64,000 nucleotides of DNA, taken from positions 62,001-126,000 of the IMG/VR virus record IMGVR_UViG_3300036985_009306; one strand, 5' to 3'. Position 1 is the stretch's first letter, and each line of letters begins with the position of its first letter. The stretch is from a virus. The notes beneath the pieces are model-generated. The model was not told the origin of the DNA, searched no databases, and saw only the letters and a program-made list of their open reading frames with translations. The translations under genes and the position numbers were made by a program. This document shows, one piece after another, positions 60,373 through 64,000 of the stretch.

Positions 60373-61635
60373 ATGAACACACTTTCTGCAGCAGAAAGAA
60401 TTGAGAAAAAGTTTGGTGGAAAATGGGAAAAAGCTGGAAGCGGAATTTTGAAGCCTCCAGCTTCTATTTCTACTGGTTCAATCTTAATGGATCAAGCAAT
60501 TGGAGATTGCAAAGGTTATCCTGAAGGAAGTATAATTGAGATTTATGGTCCTCAACATTCAGGTAAGACCTTAATGGGATATCTTGCAATTGCTTCTTCT
60601 CAAAGAAAAAATGCAAAAAAAGATCATCTTATAATTGATGCTGAGAATCAATTTAGATTTCAGTCTAGATGGGCTAAGCAAGTAGGTGTAGATGTACCCA
60701 ATCTTTATGTCAAACCTGTTACTTCAGGAGAAGAAGCTTTTGATATTATTGAAATGGCTATTTTGGGAGACGTAAAAATTAATACAGATGGAGAAGTTGC
60801 TGGAGTGGTCGAACCAGGTAATTTTGGAATTATTATGGTTGATTCTGTTACTCAATTAGTTCCTTTGGAAATGATTCATAAGGGAATGGATGAGTCTCAG
60901 AGAATGGCTTCAGTTGCAGCAATGATGTCAAGAGGTTTGAAGAAAATTTTGTCTGCAATGGTTATCTCTAATTCAAAGACAATAATAATATTTATTAATC
61001 AAGTCAGAATGAATCCTCAACCAAAATATGGGGCAAATCCGGAGAATAGAACAGGAGGAATGGCTCTTCCTTTTTATAATACTATTTCTTTTAGAGTTTC
61101 AAAAGTTAGAAAATCTGAAGAAAGAGATGAAAGAGGAATGATATTTGCTCATCAAGCTAAAGTAAAGTTTGATAAAAATAAAGCAGGTGGTCTACCTGCT
61201 GATCCTATTATAATTAGAATTTGTTATGATGGTACCGGTATAGATCAAGATGCTGAATTAGCATCTGTAGCAGAATTGAATGGAATTATAAAAGAAGTTA
61301 AGAAGGGTAAGTTTAATTTCTTCAAACCTGGTACTGATGATCTTCTTGATAATAATATAGAAAATTTTAAGAGAGATGATTTTAGAATAGTTTTAGATCA
61401 ACATAAAGAGATAAAAGATTTGATTTATAAGTTCATTCAAGAAGGAAAATTTTATTCTACTAGTGAAGTAGAAGAAGATAACCCTGAAGTAGAAGAACTT
61501 TCTGATGCAAAAAAAGTAATGACTGAAACAGTTGGAACAGAAAATTTGAATGAAAAAACAAATAATGAAACTGTATCAGTAAGTGTATCTGAACTTGAAG
61601 AACAAACAACTAGAAAAAGACGAAAAGTTTCATGA
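60373..61635 (+). CDS. uvsX: UvsX/RecA-like recombinase
   Basis: 420 residues from ATG 60373 (TTGGAGAAAC ribosome site). Walker A GPQHSGKT (~59-66), LIIDAENQFRFQSRW, IIMVDSVTQLVP (Walker B), IIIFINQVRM (the RecA L2-adjacent NQ), and a C-terminal region rich in Glu/Thr. Forms filaments on gp32-coated ssDNA for strand exchange. The stop overlaps ruvC as ATGA. The extra Ser/Glu/Thr tail (~370-420) could be a protein contact. Confidence 0.9.
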   Translation: MNTLSAAERIEKKFGGKWEKAGSGILKPPASISTGSILMDQAIGDCKGYPEGSIIEIYGPQHSGKTLMGYLAIASSQRKNAKKDHLIIDAENQFRFQSRWAKQVGVDVPNLYVKPVTSGEEAFDIIEMAILGDVKINTDGEVAGVVEPGNFGIIMVDSVTQLVPLEMIHKGMDESQRMASVAAMMSRGLKKILSAMVISNSKTIIIFINQVRMNPQPKYGANPENRTGGMALPFYNTISFRVSKVRKSEERDERGMIFAHQAKVKFDKNKAGGLPADPIIIRICYDGTGIDQDAELASVAELNGIIKEVKKGKFNFFKPGTDDLLDNNIENFKRDDFRIVLDQHKEIKDLIYKFIQEGKFYSTSEVEEDNPEVEELSDAKKVMTETVGTENLNEKTNNETVSVSVSELEEQTTRKRRKVS

Positions 61636-62273
61636 AAATACTTGGTTTAGACGTCTCGTCACATTCGACAGGTTGGGGAATAATTGATTCTGACAAAATT
61701 AATACGAAATTGATTGGATATGGTTTGATCAGGAACGACAATTCAATGGGTCAGACTCAAAGACTTTATTTTCAGGGAAATGAACTTAAGAAAATTATAG
61801 AAAAGTTTTGTCCTGATCATATTGGAATTGAAGAAACTATTTTGGTTCGTGGTCCAAAAATAATGAGAACTTTGGCTAGATTTTCAGGTGTTGCTCTTTT
61901 TCAATCATATAGTTATCAAAAGAAAGAAATATTTTGTTTTGAACCATCGGCTTGGAAAAAAACATTAGGAGTTGGAGGTAATGCAACTAAGGCTGAAGTT
62001 CAAACTGAAATATGTTCTAGATTTAATCTATTAACACCCAAACAAATTGACGACTATAAGAAGATTTTCAGTACAATTGAACAAGCAGTTAGTACTATGA
62101 GATTATTATGTAAAGGACAAAAATTAAAGAGAAAAGATGTTAACAAGAAAATTAAAGAAATAGAAAAACAGTATGAAACAGTGAGTACAAACATTTATAG
62201 TGATTGTGGAATAAATAGTGATATTGCAGATTCTATTGCTGTTGCACTTGCAGTGTTAAATGAAATTAGATAG
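61632..62273 (+). CDS. RuvC-like Holliday junction resolvase
   Basis: 213 residues with the RuvC acidic sites: GLDVSSHSTGWG (Asp), HIGIEETI (Glu), SAWKKTLG-GG-NATK, and a final IADSIAVALAV (Asp). A ~60-residue helical insertion lies before the last motif. Cleaves four-way junctions, fitting recombination-dependent phage replication; replaces T4 gp49 endonuclease VII. Coupled to uvsX. Confidence 0.8.
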   Translation: MKILGLDVSSHSTGWGIIDSDKINTKLIGYGLIRNDNSMGQTQRLYFQGNELKKIIEKFCPDHIGIEETILVRGPKIMRTLARFSGVALFQSYSYQKKEIFCFEPSAWKKTLGVGGNATKAEVQTEICSRFNLLTPKQIDDYKKIFSTIEQAVSTMRLLCKGQKLKRKDVNKKIKEIEKQYETVSTNIYSDCGINSDIADSIAVALAVLNEIR

Positions 62274-62691
62274 AAATTACCATTACGATGAACAACAAGG
62301 TATTTTTGTTTTTGATGATGAATTGTCAATTAATTGGCTTCTTTCACAAGTTCTCAACAAATCTAATCTGCAAATCACAAAAATATCTAATGAGGAACTC
62401 AATCTTTTTCTCACCTTGCTTAATGATTCAGATCTCAGGATGCCAAATGGGCAACATAGTCTTTTTTGGTTGCGTGAACAGTTAAAAGAAAAAATGCAAT
62501 TAGCTGACTCTAAAACAGGAGAGTCATGGCATCATACAACAATAAGATTTAGATTCATAATAGAACAAGTAGACCATATTCTTGCAAGTTCAAAAGATCT
62601 CAAAGAGAAACAAGAAATAAAGAAAGAAGAACAACTTAAACAGATCAAAAGAGATCCCAATAACATGGAGGCTCATTTTGAACCAATCTGA
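62260..62691 (+). CDS. unknown protein overlapping the RuvC gene end
   Basis: 143 residues (MKLDRNYHYDEQQGIF, SLFWLREQLKEKMQLAD, ESWHHTTIRFRFIIEQVDHIL), charged and helical. The ATG lies inside the RuvC gene (14-base overlap), so it is coupled. Unknown family. Confidence 0.55.
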   Translation: MKLDRNYHYDEQQGIFVFDDELSINWLLSQVLNKSNLQITKISNEELNLFLTLLNDSDLRMPNGQHSLFWLREQLKEKMQLADSKTGESWHHTTIRFRFIIEQVDHILASSKDLKEKQEIKKEEQLKQIKRDPNNMEAHFEPI

Positions 62692-62730
62692 TAAAATACA
62701 TGTTCCTTATAACACTAAAGGAGACTCTTT

Positions 62731-63492
62731 ATGAAACACATTCTCTATTCTATCTTCGTTCTATTGTTCTTGCACATAACATTAGCTCAGGAATATGCAC
62801 AAAAAGTTTCTCTCACACCTCTCGTGTCTCTGACATGTCCACAACACGATTTCAACGACAACTACAAAAATGCGTTTGGGTCCGGATTTGAACTCGGTAT
62901 TAACAAAGATTATACAGACATCGGCTTAAATACATTCGTCGCCTGGTATATTGATTATTTCAAAATCTCTGACTATAATAATTACGGCACTATAAACAGT
63001 ATCCACATAGGTTATAACTGGTATGTGTATTTCCTTTCTACAGGCTACAGCGTCGGTTGCTCTCGATTTTATGTTCCTGACAGCATATACCAACACCTTG
63101 GTAATAATACAGGTACAGAACTACTTAGTGAAAATAATTATAACCAACTCTCATTCTCAAACGACATCGGACTACGCTTTCCAATACGTCCATTATCTTC
63201 TTCACTATCATTTTACTATCACTTAGTTACAGTTGAACGTGCTTGGATGTTCTGGCATCAATCACTATCACAAGTAATCTCATCATTTGTCCCAGTATTA
63301 TTCGAAGATTGGGCATTAGATGCTGTAAAACACAATAATATGGCAGGTGCAATTTTTTTCAAATTAGTCAGTTCAGGTATAACATATGTTTGGTATGATT
63401 ACAATTACAAACATCATAATTGGCCCTGGCATGATAGTAAAGCTCTAAATTACCAGAGAGCTGTTTTCAAGATTTCATTTTACCTTAACTAG
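62731..63492 (+). CDS. secreted outer-membrane-like protein, atypical composition
   Basis: 253 residues with a signal peptide (MKHILYSIFVLLFLHITLAQ, cut near Ala-Gln) and a beta-barrel-like body with alternating aromatics (IHIGYNWYVYFLSTGYS, LSFYYHLVTV, GITYVWYDYNYKHH) and an aromatic C-terminal strand (FKISFYLN). Codons end in C much more often than in neighbours (AAC, TAC, CTC), which suggests recent acquisition, perhaps from a host. AAAGGAGACTC ribosome site. May alter the host envelope or block superinfection (inference). Confidence 0.55.
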   Translation: MKHILYSIFVLLFLHITLAQEYAQKVSLTPLVSLTCPQHDFNDNYKNAFGSGFELGINKDYTDIGLNTFVAWYIDYFKISDYNNYGTINSIHIGYNWYVYFLSTGYSVGCSRFYVPDSIYQHLGNNTGTELLSENNYNQLSFSNDIGLRFPIRPLSSSLSFYYHLVTVERAWMFWHQSLSQVISSFVPVLFEDWALDAVKHNNMAGAIFFKLVSSGITYVWYDYNYKHHNWPWHDSKALNYQRAVFKISFYLN

Positions 63493-63529
63493 AAGTGACG
63501 GAGAATAGGCTAGAATTAAAGGAAATACT

Positions 63530-64000
63530 ATGCAAATGGTAATATTATCTGACATACATTTGGGTAGATACAAATACGGTCGAATGAACTCAGATGGATT
63601 TGATTCTAGAACACAAGATATTCTAGATAATGTCCAACAAGCATTCGACTATGCATTAAAAAACAAAATAAACAATGTTCTCATACTTGGTGATTTTTAT
63701 CACACTAAACATCCTGCTCAAATATTTAGAAGATTAATGTCTGTCAAACTTGGTTGGGCTTTATCAAAAGGTATTAATTTATTTCTTTTATTAGGTAACC
63801 ATGATCAAGGAAAAAGTCATGGTCATGATCTAGTAGAAGCTGTAGAATTGAGTCAACAAATAGACAATCTTGGTGTTATAGAGAAACCTACATCCATAGA
63901 ATTAGAAGATTCTATTCTTTGTTTTATGCCTCATGTTAATATATTTGACATGAACATTCCTGTTGATGAATTTTATGGATATGTTATCACGAACATTAAT
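63530..64000 (+). CDS. SbcD/gp47-like metallophosphoesterase nuclease (partial, runs off the end)
   Basis: The first 157 codons are in the window. Calcineurin-type motifs: SDIHLG (Asp, His), LILGDFYHT (GD, in place of the usual GDLFH) and LLGNHDQGKSHG (GNHD), then PHVNIFD. This matches the Mre11/SbcD/T4 gp47 nuclease subunit, normally paired with an SMC-like gp46/SbcC. AAAGGAAATACT ribosome site. Confidence 0.8.
   Translation, partial: MQMVILSDIHLGRYKYGRMNSDGFDSRTQDILDNVQQAFDYALKNKINNVLILGDFYHTKHPAQIFRRLMSVKLGWALSKGINLFLLLGNHDQGKSHGHDLVEAVELSQQIDNLGVIEKPTSIELEDSILCFMPHVNIFDMNIPVDEFYGYVITNIN

Noticed and set aside
63530-64000. Frameshift or pseudogene at the window end
   Set aside because: The reading frame stays open to base 64000 with intact DIHLG, GD and GNHD motifs; it is simply cut by the window.

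Overview
The window is a gene-dense stretch of a large, AT-rich, contractile-tailed (myovirus-like) phage genome. Almost everything is on the + strand, genes are packed with ATGA and TAATG stop/start overlaps, most starts have a purine-rich ribosome binding site, and TAA, TAG and TGA all act as stops (standard bacterial code). The T4-type core set (UvsW-, UvsX-, gp32-, RNase H-, DnaB- and gp47/SbcD-like proteins, hub, central spike, baseplate J) together with a tape measure protein and several very large baseplate/fibre proteins points to a big T4-related or jumbo myophage. Two proteins have Sec signal peptides ending in Ala-Gln and one looks like an outer-membrane protein, so the host is probably Gram-negative, possibly near Bacteroidota; that is inference only.

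Layout. 1-3.8 kb: tape measure protein and a small partner. 3.8-9.2 kb: a cassette of proteins sharing a short N-terminal tag (MHKYSDNCPFCKI-like); two carry a different N-terminus, MNILNFVLRE, that looks like a T4-type capsid-targeting sequence with a prohead-protease cleavage site. 9.2-38.4 kb: tail and baseplate module (paired gp53/LysM-type baseplate proteins, hub, spike, Gly-rich repeat protein, several giant beta-rich proteins, baseplate J, a 2417-residue fibre-like protein), closed by a clear terminator. 38.5-42.1 kb: accessory island with a zinc-finger/NUMOD3/PD-(D/E)XK homing-endonuclease-like gene, a broken minus-strand HExxH gene and an RmlB-like sugar-nucleotide enzyme with altered catalytic residues. 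42.1-64 kb: another tagged protein, a second terminator, then replication, recombination and transcription genes: UvsW-like helicase, DnaC-like loader, DnaB-like helicase, a complete trigger factor, Cas4-like nuclease, primase, sigma factor plus NusG-like protein, DinG/XPD-like helicase, flap nuclease, double HU-like protein, gp32-like SSB, UvsX/RecA, RuvC, a secreted OMP-like protein, and a gp47/SbcD nuclease cut by the window end.

Most notable: (1) an apparently conserved pseudoknot RNA present twice (9223-9272 and 24354-24408) with compensatory changes; (2) two short N-terminal tag systems that may sort proteins into the virion, once stacked in one gene; (3) a full-length phage trigger factor with the ribosome-docking signature; (4) an adjacent sigma/NusG pair with a possible operator; (5) a broken metalloprotease-like gene whose frame is restored by two shifts at A-runs.
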